NCBI GenBank assembly: GCA_020634515.1
Contig: JACKBL010000004.1
Span: 310,001 to 374,000, forward strand
Source: Ardenticatenales bacterium
GTDB taxonomy: Bacteria > Chloroflexota > Anaerolineae > Promineifilales > Promineifilaceae
Length of the DNA: 64,000 bases
Direction of reading: 5' to 3'
Shown here: positions 51,642-60,348 of the stretch, piece by piece
Numbering within the stretch: position 1 is the stretch's first letter
How the letters are laid out: each line of letters begins with the position of its first letter
The notes under the pieces: model-generated
Database searches by the model: none
Seen by the model: only the letters and a program-made list of their open reading frames with translations
What the model was told of the DNA's origin: nothing
Translations under genes and position numbers: made by a program

Positions 51642-52805
51642 ATGACAACACCTATCTACGAAGACCAGAACTTCTACGCACCCCATTTTGAGATCAAGCT
51701 GCGCGGGCAGAACTTGAGCCGCGCCGTGGTGCGGGATGTGCTGGACGTGAGCTACCGCGAGAGCCTGGATAAGCTGGATTCGTTTGAGATCACCCTGAAC
51801 GACTGGGACCCCGTGAACTTGCGCCCGAGGTACAGCAGCCCCTTTGACGAAAACAGCAACCTGCTCACGCTGGAGGACGGCTCGCCCGTCCCCAACTTCG
51901 AGCCGGGGGCCAAAGTGGAGCTGCGTATGGGGTATTACGGCGCGGAAGAACCCCGTCTGATGATGACGGGGCAGGTGGTGTCTCTCTCCCCCAGTTTTCC
52001 CACCAGCGGCACGCCCACGCTGAAGGTGCGCGCCCTCAGCCTGCTGTATACCCTGCAAACGGCGGCGGACGTGCGTGTTTTCGAGAACAAGACGGACAGC
52101 GAGATCGCCACGGACATTGCCAATGAACTGAACATCACGCCACGGATTCCGCCGGGCCAGTCCAGCGAGGAGACGCGCTACGCGCATTTGCTCATGAAGA
52201 ATGAGCCGCCCATCCTCTTTCTCATGCGGCGAGCGCGGCGCTTAGGTTACGACATTTACGTCACGATTCCCGAAGATGGGGACGAACCGGAACTGTTTTT
52301 TGGCCGCACGCCCACCAGTCAGACGACGTATGAACTCACCTGGGGGCGTTCGTTGATTCAATTTACGCCGACGCTGAAGGTGCGCGGGCAGGTGGGCAAG
52401 GTGGTGGTGCGCGGTTGGAATCCGACGGCTTCTGGGAATGACCGCGCAATCACGGGCGAGGCGACCTGGAGCGACCTGGGGCCGGATATGCCGGATCAGC
52501 AGTTGCTCTCCAGCATTGATTCTTCGCTGGCGGAGACGTATGAAACGGATATTGATCACCCGATTTCCTCACGGGAGGAGGCGAACCAGGAGGCGCGTGG
52601 GGTTTTGGAGAATTTGATTAAGAGCCTGGTGACGGGCAGTGGTTCGACGGTGGGGTTGCCGGATTTACGTGCCGGCAAAACCATCGTCATCACCGGTCTA
52701 GGATTGCGGTACAGCGGTCGCTACGTCATCACCGAAACCACGCACAAAATCGGCGGCAGCGGCTACACCACCGACTTCTCCGCCCGCATGGAGGTGCTGC
52801 CATGA
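51642..52805 (+). CDS. Baseplate hub protein (gp27 / late-control-D-like, Pvc8 N-terminal half)
   Basis: A 387-residue hub protein of the phage late-control-D/gp27 family, forming the trimeric ring on which the spike sits. Visible landmarks: FEIKLRGQNLSRAVVRDVLD, SLDKLDSFEITLNDWD, GAKVELRMGYYG, GQVVSLSPSFP, RYAHLLMKNEPPILFLMRRA and the C-terminal HKIGGSGYTTDFSARMEVLP. In PVC the hub is fused to the spike as one VgrG-like protein; here the two are separate genes overlapping by 4 bases (ATGA). The start at 51642 follows the hairpin at 51599-51629 directly, without a strong binding site. Confidence 0.9.
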   Translation: MTTPIYEDQNFYAPHFEIKLRGQNLSRAVVRDVLDVSYRESLDKLDSFEITLNDWDPVNLRPRYSSPFDENSNLLTLEDGSPVPNFEPGAKVELRMGYYGAEEPRLMMTGQVVSLSPSFPTSGTPTLKVRALSLLYTLQTAADVRVFENKTDSEIATDIANELNITPRIPPGQSSEETRYAHLLMKNEPPILFLMRRARRLGYDIYVTIPEDGDEPELFFGRTPTSQTTYELTWGRSLIQFTPTLKVRGQVGKVVVRGWNPTASGNDRAITGEATWSDLGPDMPDQQLLSSIDSSLAETYETDIDHPISSREEANQEARGVLENLIKSLVTGSGSTVGLPDLRAGKTIVITGLGLRYSGRYVITETTHKIGGSGYTTDFSARMEVLP

Positions 52806-53311
52806 GCCAGCGCATGCGCGGCGTCGTCATCGGCCTCGTCACCGATGTGGATGATCCAGAGGAATTGGGCCGCATCAAGGTCAGCTTCCCCTGGATGTCC
52901 GACAGCAACGAAAGTGACTGGGCGCGCGTGGCCGTCCCCCTCGCCGGTCCCCAACTGGGCGCATTTTTCCAACCCGAAATCGGCGACGAAGCGCTCGTCG
53001 CCTTTGAACTGGACGACATCCGCCGTCCCTACATCCTCGGCTACCTCTGGAGCGGTGAAAACAAGCCGCCGGAAACGGACCCCCACATCCGCATGTTGCA
53101 AACTGTCTCCGGTCACAAACTCGTCTTTGACGACACCGGCGGTTCGGAACAGATCACGGTCGAAGACGCCAGCGGCAACAAGATCACGATGAACGCCGAT
53201 GGCATCACCATCGAATCCGCCGGCGACATCACCATCAAAGGCACAAACGTGACGATTGAGGCCTCGGCCAAACTGGCGGCCAAAGGCAACCCGATTCACT
53301 TGAACCCATAA
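52802..53311 (+). CDS. Spike protein (gp5 OB-fold / baseplate assembly protein V-like)
   Basis: A 169-residue protein with an N-terminal OB-fold (MRGVVIGLVTDVDDPEELGR, IKVSFPWMSD, WARVAVPLAGPQLGAFFQPE, GDEALVAFELDDIRRPYILG) and a short C-terminal beta-prism region of alternating strands (SGNKITMNADGITIESAG, DITIKGTNVTIEAS). It would trimerise into the puncturing spike, capped by the PAAR-like protein at 54765. No lysozyme domain is present. It is translationally coupled to the hub gene. Confidence 0.9.
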   Translation: MSQRMRGVVIGLVTDVDDPEELGRIKVSFPWMSDSNESDWARVAVPLAGPQLGAFFQPEIGDEALVAFELDDIRRPYILGYLWSGENKPPETDPHIRMLQTVSGHKLVFDDTGGSEQITVEDASGNKITMNADGITIESAGDITIKGTNVTIEASAKLAAKGNPIHLNP

Positions 53312-53313
53312 CG

Positions 53314-53367
53314 GAAACCGGGTTTTTCCTAAAAACCCGGTTTCTCCGGTAAAGCTTCCGGGAAGGT
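53314..53367. repeat. Hairpin GAAACCGGG...CCCGGTTTC plus AGCTTCCGGGAAGGT
   Basis: 53314-53344 is the second copy of the 51599-51629 hairpin. 53353-53367 repeats the arm found at 50685-50699. Both lie between the spike and DUF2169 genes. Confidence 0.82.
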
Positions 53368-53379
53368 AGCAGGTAGTAA

Positions 53380-54687
53380 ATGGAAACGATTTTTCCCACC
53401 GAAACAGGCTTCCAGGGCTTTTTCATGATTGGCTTTCGCAAGAACGGCGGCGCGACGCAGCGCACGGGGACCGTTATTTTGAAGCGGACCTACGACATTG
53501 ATGGCGGCGGGGTTCTCACGCCGGCGGCTGATTTTTTGCCTGTGTTTATGCAGGATGTGCCGGCAAATACCCTCACCAACAGCGACTTTGAACTGGATGC
53601 CGACTTCCAGCCCACCAACAACGCCAATCCCCCTGGCGGCTGGACGGCTACGAACGTCACCGCCGCCCGCGCCGCTGCCCAGGGACAGAGCGGCAGCCGT
53701 GCGCTCTCTCTCACGGGGAGCAATACCGCGGGCCAGGTGGCGCAGACCATCACTTTTCCTGAACCAGTGGGCGGGCGGGCGTTTCGATTGAGCTTTTATG
53801 TGAAGACGGACCTGGGTGCAATGCCGGCACGTATCGAAAACGCCCGCCTGGAAGCAGAAGGGCAAAGCCTCTGCGTCATCAACCGCGACCTCAGCGACAG
53901 CCTGGTGCGCCGCCACACCACCGGAACCTGGTCCGCCGACCTCACCGCCACGGAAATGGACGTCATCCTCCCCATCGCCTTCGACCCGGACACCCCCGGC
54001 AACACCCGCATCGCCTACTACGACCGCGTCCAGGTGCAGGAAGGCAGCGCCCTCACCGAATGGAACGACAACAGCACCCTGCGCTACGAACACGACCTGG
54101 CCCCCGACAAACCCGCCGCCGACCTCATCGTTCTCGGATTTGCCACCGTCACCGGCCTTTGCCGCCTGCTCGTGGATGGAACCGCCCGCCTCTCCCGCAA
54201 CGTCACCAGCAGCGACCAGAAAGCCCTGTTTGGTTGGGAACCCCGCGTAAACAGCCCGCGCGAGGCGGAAGCGGGCGGATTCACCGACGATCCAAACAAT
54301 TTGCCGCCCGAATGGCCCATCACCAACCCCGCGCGCGATCCCCTGCCCGCCGCGTTCAACAACCGCTTCTACAACGGCTATCGCCGCGATGCGGGCGCGC
54401 CTCCGCCCCACCCGCCTGCCGCCGCCCACATCCAGATTGAGCGGGACGGAACAATGGATTACGACTTTACCCTGCCCGGCGAAACCATCAACGCCACCCT
54501 CTACACCCACACCGGCGACCGCCCCGACGCGGCCAACCGCTGGCATCGTCAGCCCATTCCCATGACGTTGGACACCCTGGTAATCGAACCGGACGACGAC
54601 CGCTGCACCTGCGTCTGGCGCGGCCTCTGGGACTACGACGCCCACCCCCCCGACGCCTACCGCCGCCTCCTCGTCACCGCCAACTAA
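53380..54687 (+). CDS. DUF2169-like protein interrupted by a carbohydrate-binding-like domain
   Basis: A 435-residue protein. The N-terminal 55 residues (FMIGFRKNGGATQRTGTVIL, KRTYDIDGGG, AADFLPVFMQD) and the C-terminal part from about 225 (LRYEHDLAPDKPAADLIVLG, then FGWEPR, FNNRFYNGYRR, LYTHTGDRPD, PMTLDTLVIEPDDDRCTCVW) fit DUF2169, a family found next to PAAR/VgrG genes in type VI and related systems. Residues about 65-215 are a jelly-roll-like insertion (LTNSDFELDADFQ, GWTATNVTAARAA, GSRALSLTGSNT, RLSFYVKTDLG), similar to CBM4/9-type folds. DUF2169 proteins are thought to help load spike or effector components, which is an inference here. The insertion position, inside the domain, is unusual. 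Confidence 0.75.
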   Translation: METIFPTETGFQGFFMIGFRKNGGATQRTGTVILKRTYDIDGGGVLTPAADFLPVFMQDVPANTLTNSDFELDADFQPTNNANPPGGWTATNVTAARAAAQGQSGSRALSLTGSNTAGQVAQTITFPEPVGGRAFRLSFYVKTDLGAMPARIENARLEAEGQSLCVINRDLSDSLVRRHTTGTWSADLTATEMDVILPIAFDPDTPGNTRIAYYDRVQVQEGSALTEWNDNSTLRYEHDLAPDKPAADLIVLGFATVTGLCRLLVDGTARLSRNVTSSDQKALFGWEPRVNSPREAEAGGFTDDPNNLPPEWPITNPARDPLPAAFNNRFYNGYRRDAGAPPPHPPAAAHIQIERDGTMDYDFTLPGETINATLYTHTGDRPDAANRWHRQPIPMTLDTLVIEPDDDRCTCVWRGLWDYDAHPPDAYRRLLVTAN

Positions 54688-54692
54688 GTAAC

Positions 54693-54727
54693 CAGATGGG
54701 TTCATTCTTGGAGGATGAACCCATCTG
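54693..54727. repeat. Hairpin repeat upstream of PAAR-like gene
   Basis: CAGATGGGTTCATTCT, TGG loop, and near-complementary AGGATGAACCCATCTG. It has compensatory changes relative to the 440-472 copy (GGGTTC/GAACCC instead of GGTTC/GAACC), so the stem is kept. Confidence 0.82.
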
Positions 54728-54764
54728 GGAGACGCTCACCAACCACCAACCGGCAACATTTCTC

Positions 54765-55181
54765 ATGTCCAAACCCATCGCCCCCGCCACCGGAATCGCC
54801 TTTGCCTTTCCTGACATATGCAAAACGCCCACGCCGGGCGGTCCCGTGCCCATTCCCTACCCGAATATCGCCCAACTCGACCAGGCGCAGAACGTGGCCG
54901 ACCAGCTTCTCATCGGTCCTTCCAGCTACAAGGCACTGCTGGTTGATTCCGAAGTACCCACCAGTTCCGGGGACGAGGCTGGCTCCGTCGGCGGCGTGAA
55001 GAGCAACGGCATCATGGGATCGTGCAAAATCACCCAGGGCAGCGGCAGCGTGGTGTATGGCTCTGGCAAGAAAGGAATCGCCCGTTTTGGCGACACCACG
55101 GACCAAAACATCGTCGGCGGAACCGCCAATGCAACGGGCACGGTGCTGAGCGCCTTTCCCACCGTCCTCGTTGGCGACTAA
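54765..55181 (+). CDS. PAAR-like spike tip protein (DUF4150)
   Basis: A 138-residue protein of the DUF4150/PAAR-like family that sharpens the spike: AFAFPDICKTPTPGGPVPIP and YPNIAQLDQAQ at the start, SSGDEAGSVGGVKSNGIMGS in the middle, and a glycine-rich end. No C-terminal effector extension is fused. The ATG at 54765 has no strong binding site, so translation may depend on upstream coupling. It sits immediately after the DUF2169 gene, the expected partner. Confidence 0.85.
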   Translation: MSKPIAPATGIAFAFPDICKTPTPGGPVPIPYPNIAQLDQAQNVADQLLIGPSSYKALLVDSEVPTSSGDEAGSVGGVKSNGIMGSCKITQGSGSVVYGSGKKGIARFGDTTDQNIVGGTANATGTVLSAFPTVLVGD

Positions 55182-55195
55182 GGATTAAGTTCTCC

Positions 55196-55230
55196 CAGAT
55201 TGGTTCATTCTCCAAGAATGAACCAATCTG
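55196..55230. repeat. Hairpin repeat upstream of gp25 gene
   Basis: CAGATTGGTTCATTCT, 3-base loop, AGAATGAACCAATCTG: 35 bp, perfect. It ends 23 bases before the gp25 start. Confidence 0.88.
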
Positions 55231-55253
55231 AACGAAAGGCAAAGGAAACTGAA

Positions 55254-55640
55254 ATGGCCGACTTCCTGGGCACAGGCTGGAAATTTCCTATTCGCGTCAA
55301 TGGGCGCGGCTGGCTCTCCTACGTCAGCGGCGCGGACAGCGTGGCGGAGGCGATCTGGATCATTCTCAGTACGCCACCAAACAGTCGCATCATGGAGCCG
55401 CGTTTTGGCTGCGGCATCCATAATTATGTTTTTGCTCCAAATAACGCGAACACGATTGCCGGCATTGCCCAAGAAGTCCGCCGCGCATTACTACGATGGG
55501 AACCACGCATCGACGTACTCGACGTGCGCGTCGAAAACCCCGCCGAATCGCCCAACACCCTCTTCATCCACGTGGACTATCGCATTCGCGCCAACAACGC
55601 CTTGCATAACCTGGTTTATCCGTTCTACATCAACGAATAG
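55254..55640 (+). CDS. Baseplate wedge protein gp25 (GPW/gp25 family, Pvc9-like)
   Basis: A 128-residue baseplate protein: GTGWKFPIRVNGRGWLSYVS, then VAEAIWIILSTPPNSRIMEP with RFGCGIHNYVFAPNN, and VRRALLRWEPRIDVLDVRVE, all standard for gp25. It contacts the first sheath ring and transmits the trigger for contraction. Length is typical. The start at 55254 follows AAAGGAAAC. A longer start at 55200 would run through the hairpin repeat and is rejected. Confidence 0.93.
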   Translation: MADFLGTGWKFPIRVNGRGWLSYVSGADSVAEAIWIILSTPPNSRIMEPRFGCGIHNYVFAPNNANTIAGIAQEVRRALLRWEPRIDVLDVRVENPAESPNTLFIHVDYRIRANNALHNLVYPFYINE

Positions 55641-55643
55641 TTT

Positions 55644-55676
55644 AGATTGGTTCAATCTCCAAGATTGAACCAATCT
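55644..55676. repeat. Hairpin repeat upstream of gpJ gene
   Basis: AGATTGGTTCAATCT, 3-base loop, AGATTGAACCAATCT. Compared with the 440-472 copy the inner stem is changed on both sides (CAATCT/AGATTG), a compensatory change. It lies 22 bases before the gpJ start. Confidence 0.87.
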
Positions 55677-55697
55677 GCTCCTGGCAAGGACACAGCT

Positions 55698-58037
55698 ATG
55701 CCACTTCCAACCCCCAATCTGGACGACCGCACCTTTGAGCAGCTTGTGGCGGAAGCGCGCGCGCGTATTCCCCGCTACACGCCTGAGTGGACTAATTTCA
55801 ATGACGCCGATCCCGGTATGACGCTGGTGAAGCTGCACGCCTGGATGACGGAAACGATCCTTTACCGATTGAACCGGCTGCCCGACCTGAACTACATCAA
55901 ATTCCTGGAACTCCTGAATGTACCGCCACGTCCGGCGGAGGCGGCCACGGCGGAACTGACCTTTACCCTGAAGAAGCTGAACAACCCCACCGATCCCCTC
56001 GTCGTCCTCATCCCCAAGAATACGCAAGTGGGCGTCAATGACCCCGACCTGGCCGAGCCGCTGATTTTTGAAACGGAGCGCACACTGACGGCGCTGAACG
56101 CGGTCCTGGCGACCATTATCGTTCCCGCCAGCGGCGACAATCCGCTGGAACTGGTGACGGAATACGATCCCGATAAGGTTGAGGTGAAAATTCAGCACCC
56201 CTTCTACCCCTTTGGGGAGACGCCCGTCGTGGGGGCATACTGCTTGCTGGGCGTCATGCTGCGCCCGCATCGGAAGCCGAAGGAGGATTATGGCCTGGAC
56301 CGTTTCCCCGCCGGCGAACTGGACGTGACGGCTTTGATTCCACAGGTGTTTGAGGAGGACGCTGCCGGCACAATCATCACCGGCCCCGAAAGTCTGGAAT
56401 GCCTCTTCCCCTGGCAGGTCGCCGCCCAAAGCAGCGGCATCATCTGGGAAGCATACATCGGCACCGAACACGCCAACTTCCCCCACGACGCCGCCAACTG
56501 GACCCCTCTCAGCACCCACGACGACACCGCCCTTTTCACACGCGGCGGCCACATCTACCTGCAAACGCCCGGTGGTCTGCCCGCCATCTCCTTCAACGAC
56601 CTCGACCGCGCCTTCTGGCGTGAACTGGAAGGACGCAAAAAGCCCCCCACCACCGACGCCGAACTGATTGACGATCTTAACGGACCGGATGCCTTCCTCG
56701 ATCCCGCCGACCTCGATTGGGACAAGCTGGGGCTGGCCGACGCCGAAGTGGACAACATCGCCGCCCTCATCGCCCAGATCAACGCTACTGAACTCGACTA
56801 CACCGCCCTGGACGACAAGGCGTGGAAAAAGGCAGGCTACGCCACCGCCCCCGTCCCTTACGAACTCGTCTGGTTCCGCGCGCGTCTGGCGCAAATGCCC
56901 CAGGAACCGCCCCAGGTGAGCCACTTCCTCCTCAACACTGTCCCCGCCACCGCCGCCGTCACCCGCGTGGAGGAAATCCTGGGGGCCAGCGATGGGCGAC
57001 CCAATCAGCAGTTCTCGCTTCGCCGCCGCCCGCTGCTGGTTGACGTGGAGACGTTGCGGCCCGCCTTGACGTTGGAAATCGAAGAGCTGGGGCGGGCGGA
57101 GGCGTGGGAGGCTGTGCCAGATTTTTATGGCGCGGGACCGGATGCGGCTGTTTTTCTTGTAGACAGCAATGCCGGCACAATCACCTTCGGCGACGGTCTG
57201 CATGGGCGAATTCCCGTGGCTGGGGCGCAAATTGTGGCCCGCTCTTATCGTTATGGCGGCGGCGCGGTGGGCAACGCCGGCGCCGCAACCATCACCGCCC
57301 TCAAAAGCGCCCTCCCCAACGTAGACAAAGTGACCAACGTGCGCGCGGCGGCTGGCGGTCGGGACGCCGAATCGCTGGACGAAGTGATGCTGCGCGCCCC
57401 GCACGACCTGCGTATGCGCGACCGCGCCGTCACCGCCGACGACTTCGCCCAACTGGCGCGGCAAACGCGCGGCGTCCCCCTCCATCGCGCCTACGCGCTG
57501 CCCCTTACCCGCGTTTTGCCCGACACCACCCCGCCCACCTTCCAGTCGGACGCCGCCGGCGCGGTGACGGTCGTCATCCTCCCCGAAAACAAGGAGGACA
57601 CCCCCCAGCCCACCGCGGACCAACTGCGCCTTGTCTGCGCCCACCTCAACCAGCGCCGCCTGATCACGACTGAACTGTACGTGGTCGGCCCGCGCTACCT
57701 GGAAATCAAGCTGGATGCCGCCGTGGTCGTCAGCCGCGACAAAGACCTGAAAGCGGTCAAGGATGCGCTCACGACGGTGCTGCTGGATTATTTTCACCCT
57801 CTGCGCGGCGGTGAGGATGGGCAGGGCTGGCCGTTTGGCGCGGACATTTACCTGGGCAATGTGTATCGCCAGTTTCTGGCTGTGGCCGGTGTGCGTCGCG
57901 TGATTTGTCTGGAGATAATGCCGGCACAAACCACCCCCACCCCCGAATGCGAAGACATGATAACGGTCCCCGATGGCACGCTGATTTACCTGCCATCCGC
58001 GTCAATCACCCTGGACGTGCGCTATGACGACCACTAA
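55698..58037 (+). CDS. Baseplate protein J-like (Pvc11-like)
   Basis: A 779-residue baseplate assembly protein of the gpJ/gp6-like type. Landmarks: LDDRTFEQLVAEARARIPRY, TPEWTNFNDADPGMTLVKLH, AWMTETILYRLNRLPDLNYI and KFLELLNVPPRPAEAATAEL at the start. GTITFGDGLHGRIPVAGAQI, RSYRYGGGAVGNAGAATITA and RAPHDLRMRDRAVTADDFAQ occupy the last third. It forms the baseplate wedge with gpI-like and gp25. The middle (about 200-420) is an insertion typical of the eCIS version. It overlaps the next gene by 14 bases. Confidence 0.92.
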   Translation: MPLPTPNLDDRTFEQLVAEARARIPRYTPEWTNFNDADPGMTLVKLHAWMTETILYRLNRLPDLNYIKFLELLNVPPRPAEAATAELTFTLKKLNNPTDPLVVLIPKNTQVGVNDPDLAEPLIFETERTLTALNAVLATIIVPASGDNPLELVTEYDPDKVEVKIQHPFYPFGETPVVGAYCLLGVMLRPHRKPKEDYGLDRFPAGELDVTALIPQVFEEDAAGTIITGPESLECLFPWQVAAQSSGIIWEAYIGTEHANFPHDAANWTPLSTHDDTALFTRGGHIYLQTPGGLPAISFNDLDRAFWRELEGRKKPPTTDAELIDDLNGPDAFLDPADLDWDKLGLADAEVDNIAALIAQINATELDYTALDDKAWKKAGYATAPVPYELVWFRARLAQMPQEPPQVSHFLLNTVPATAAVTRVEEILGASDGRPNQQFSLRRRPLLVDVETLRPALTLEIEELGRAEAWEAVPDFYGAGPDAAVFLVDSNAGTITFGDGLHGRIPVAGAQIVARSYRYGGGAVGNAGAATITALKSALPNVDKVTNVRAAAGGRDAESLDEVMLRAPHDLRMRDRAVTADDFAQLARQTRGVPLHRAYALPLTRVLPDTTPPTFQSDAAGAVTVVILPENKEDTPQPTADQLRLVCAHLNQRRLITTELYVVGPRYLEIKLDAAVVVSRDKDLKAVKDALTTVLLDYFHPLRGGEDGQGWPFGADIYLGNVYRQFLAVAGVRRVICLEIMPAQTTPTPECEDMITVPDGTLIYLPSASITLDVRYDDH

Positions 58038-59991
58038 ACCCACCCCGCGCCCCGTGCAGCCCACATTCTGGCGACTGGATGACCGCATCGGCTGGCGCAT
58101 GTCCGCCCAGAGCCAGGCCATCTCCGACGATGCCGCCGCCGGCGGGCTACGCCTGGGAGACGAAAACGCCACCGCCATCCTGCCCACGGAGCCGGGCGGC
58201 ACATTTGGCGGACTCACCCGCCCCACCGGTCTGGCTATCGGTCCTGATGGGCGACTCTTCCTCGCCGACCCGCAAAATGACTGTATCCTCACCTACACGC
58301 CGCCCGCCGCCCGCTTTACGCCGTTGTGGATGGGGGCCGCCGCCGTCCCGCCCGATCCCTACGCCCTCTCCGCGCCGCGCGGCATCGCCATCAGCCGGGA
58401 TGGCGACCTCGTCGTGGCGGATACCGGGCATCATCGCCTCATCCTCTATGCGTGGCCCATGCTGGTCGCCCGCCACATCATTGACCTGGAAGACGGGGAA
58501 CCGTGGGACGTGGCCTACGACAGCGTCGGGCGTTTATACGTGGCCGATGCATTCCACCGGCGCGTGCGCCGATTTGACCGCCTCTGGCGCGAAGACCTGG
58601 ATTATCTTGGCGGCGCGGACGCATTCCTGGCTCCCCGGCATCTGGCAATAGACGACCAGGACCGCCTTCTCGTGCTGGACACCAGCCAGCGGCGCGTCGT
58701 CGCGCTGGACGCTCCGGGCAACCCGTTACCCGCCATTGACCCGCCCCTGTACACGCGCCGTTTCCCCTTGCCGCTCCATCTGGATAGCAACGGCCTCTGG
58801 CTGCGGCAAGAAGATCGCCCCAATTGCCCCGCGCTCCCGCTCCCTGGCCTGACTGTCACCCGTAGCGGGCGGCTCGCCGGCTCCAATCTCATGCTCCTGG
58901 CTCGCCCCGGTGGTGTCACCTATCCGCGCAGTGGTCGCTACCTCTCCGAACCGTTGGATAGCCGCATCTATAACTGCGCCTGGCATCGCCTGGTGCTGGA
59001 TGCCGACGTGCCCGACGCCACGTCGCTCACCGTCCGCACCTACACCGCGCCCACGCCACTGGACGCGGACCACATCGCCAACCTGCCGCCCGCCCGTTGG
59101 TCCGCGCCGATCACCATTGGCCCACTCGACCTGCCCGAACTGCTGATTCAGAGTTCGCCCGGGGCCTGTCTCTGGCTCAACGTCGAACTGCGCGGCAACG
59201 GCACGGCCACGCCCCTGATCCGGAGTATGACGCTGTATGCGCCGCGCCAGTCGTCGTTGAACTACCTGCCGCCCGTGTTCCGCGAGGACGCGGTCAGCGC
59301 CGACTTCCTGAACCGCTACCTCAGCTATTTTGACACGATTTTCGACGAGATCGAAACCCTGATCGCGGTGTTTACCGGCTATCTCGATCCCGATGGCGTG
59401 CCATCGGGAGACTTTCTCGCCTGGTTGGGAAGCTGGCTCGACCTCACCTTCCTCGCCGAATGGTCCGACGCCACCCGCCGCGCATTTGTGCGCCAGGCCA
59501 TTGCCCTCTACAAGCAGCGGGGTACGCTGGCCGGGCTGCAAGCCATCCTTCGCCTGCACACAGGGCTGCCAGCGCCACATCCCGTCATCATCGAACATTT
59601 CCGCCTGCGCGACTATGCCGCCCGCCGCGAAGCCAGCGATCCGCCCGGCCCCTATTACCTGGCCGGCGCGCCACTTGACCCACACGTGGGCGAAATCGCC
59701 CATCATTTTACGCTGGTGCTGCCGCAAAAGGCGGCGGCTGACGTCGAGGCGCTGCAAACGCTGCGGCAGTTGATTGACGCGCAAAAACCCGCCCACACCC
59801 GCTATCAAATCCGGCCGGTCTCGCCCGGCATTGTCATCGGCTGCCAGTCAACCATTGGCGTGGATATGCTGCTGGGCAGTCCCCCGCCGCGTCCGCTAGG
59901 CCTGCTGGCGCTGGCTCCGGGCAACATTCTCGGTCCACAAACGCCCACCCGCCCGCGCCTGGGCGCGTCCTATCTGACAATGGGCAACTAA
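58024..59991 (+). CDS. Baseplate gpI-like protein with N-terminal NHL-type beta-propeller
   Basis: A 655-residue protein. Residues about 50-240 contain NHL-like blades (PTGLAIGPDGRLFLADPQND, PRGIAISRDGDLVVADTGHH, DSVGRLYVADAFHRRVRRF, PRHLAIDDQDRLLVLDTSQR). From about 413 the C-terminal half is the phage tail protein I family: YLPPVFREDAVSADFLNRYL, FDEIETLIAVFTGYLDPDGV, FLAWLGSWLDLTF, RRAFVRQAIALYKQRGTLAG and LQAILRLHTG. gpI-type proteins connect baseplate wedges to tail fibres. The propeller could be a receptor-binding or fibre-docking module; that is inference. It is translationally linked to gpJ. Confidence 0.88.
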   Translation: MTTTKPTPRPVQPTFWRLDDRIGWRMSAQSQAISDDAAAGGLRLGDENATAILPTEPGGTFGGLTRPTGLAIGPDGRLFLADPQNDCILTYTPPAARFTPLWMGAAAVPPDPYALSAPRGIAISRDGDLVVADTGHHRLILYAWPMLVARHIIDLEDGEPWDVAYDSVGRLYVADAFHRRVRRFDRLWREDLDYLGGADAFLAPRHLAIDDQDRLLVLDTSQRRVVALDAPGNPLPAIDPPLYTRRFPLPLHLDSNGLWLRQEDRPNCPALPLPGLTVTRSGRLAGSNLMLLARPGGVTYPRSGRYLSEPLDSRIYNCAWHRLVLDADVPDATSLTVRTYTAPTPLDADHIANLPPARWSAPITIGPLDLPELLIQSSPGACLWLNVELRGNGTATPLIRSMTLYAPRQSSLNYLPPVFREDAVSADFLNRYLSYFDTIFDEIETLIAVFTGYLDPDGVPSGDFLAWLGSWLDLTFLAEWSDATRRAFVRQAIALYKQRGTLAGLQAILRLHTGLPAPHPVIIEHFRLRDYAARREASDPPGPYYLAGAPLDPHVGEIAHHFTLVLPQKAAADVEALQTLRQLIDAQKPAHTRYQIRPVSPGIVIGCQSTIGVDMLLGSPPPRPLGLLALAPGNILGPQTPTRPRLGASYLTMGN

Positions 59992-60286
59992 GGAACGGAA
60001 ATAAATATGACAACGAAGTTGTTTCCTTACCGTTCCTTCAAACTGACGATGCAATTCCGTACTTTATTTCATCGTCAGTTCTAAGTGGCTGTCCGCAATT
60101 AAATTAGCGGAGTAACTATTCACGTCTCCGAGAGATTGGACCAATTTTGTAGACATCAATAAGATTCAACCAGAGCAAATTGGTCCAATCTGGGCAGATG
60201 ACCTGTATAGTCACTTAGCGGAAATGTGCGGACAGCTTGGCAGTAACCGTCCGTAAAAAGTGTGAAGTTATTTTCGGACGGTTACT
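59990..60286. repeat. Nested inverted repeats around a palindromic element
   Basis: At least four stems occur in 300 bases: AAGGAACGG/CCGTTCCTT (59990-60038), AACTGACGATG/CATCGTCAGTT (60041-60080), CTGTCCGC (near 60089) with GCGGACAG (near 60228) enclosing the 60133-60191 element, and AGTAACCGTCCG/CGGACGGTTACT (60242-60286). The region from the gpI stop to 60422 has no gene. Confidence 0.75.
60133..60191. repeat. Palindromic interspersed element, subtype II, inverted
   Basis: The reverse complement of the 150-208 and 37785-37843 copies, including the flanks (TAACTATTCACGTCTCCGAG before, GGGCAGATGACCTGTATAGT after). This shows that the conserved unit is about 100 bp. Confidence 0.9.
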
Positions 60287-60315
60287 AAGTGGGCATCCAG
60301 AACGCAGTTTCCCCA

Positions 60316-60348
60316 AGATTGGTTCATTCTCCCAGAATGAACCAATCT
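60316..60348. repeat. Hairpin repeat upstream of fibre-like gene
   Basis: AGATTGGTTCATTCT, CCC loop, AGAATGAACCAATCT, identical in its arms to 440-472. Confidence 0.88.

Noticed and set aside
55491..57929. 812-residue open frame on the minus strand
   Set aside because: It lies entirely opposite the gpJ gene, which has clear baseplate motifs. High GC and codon bias leave the antisense frame open.
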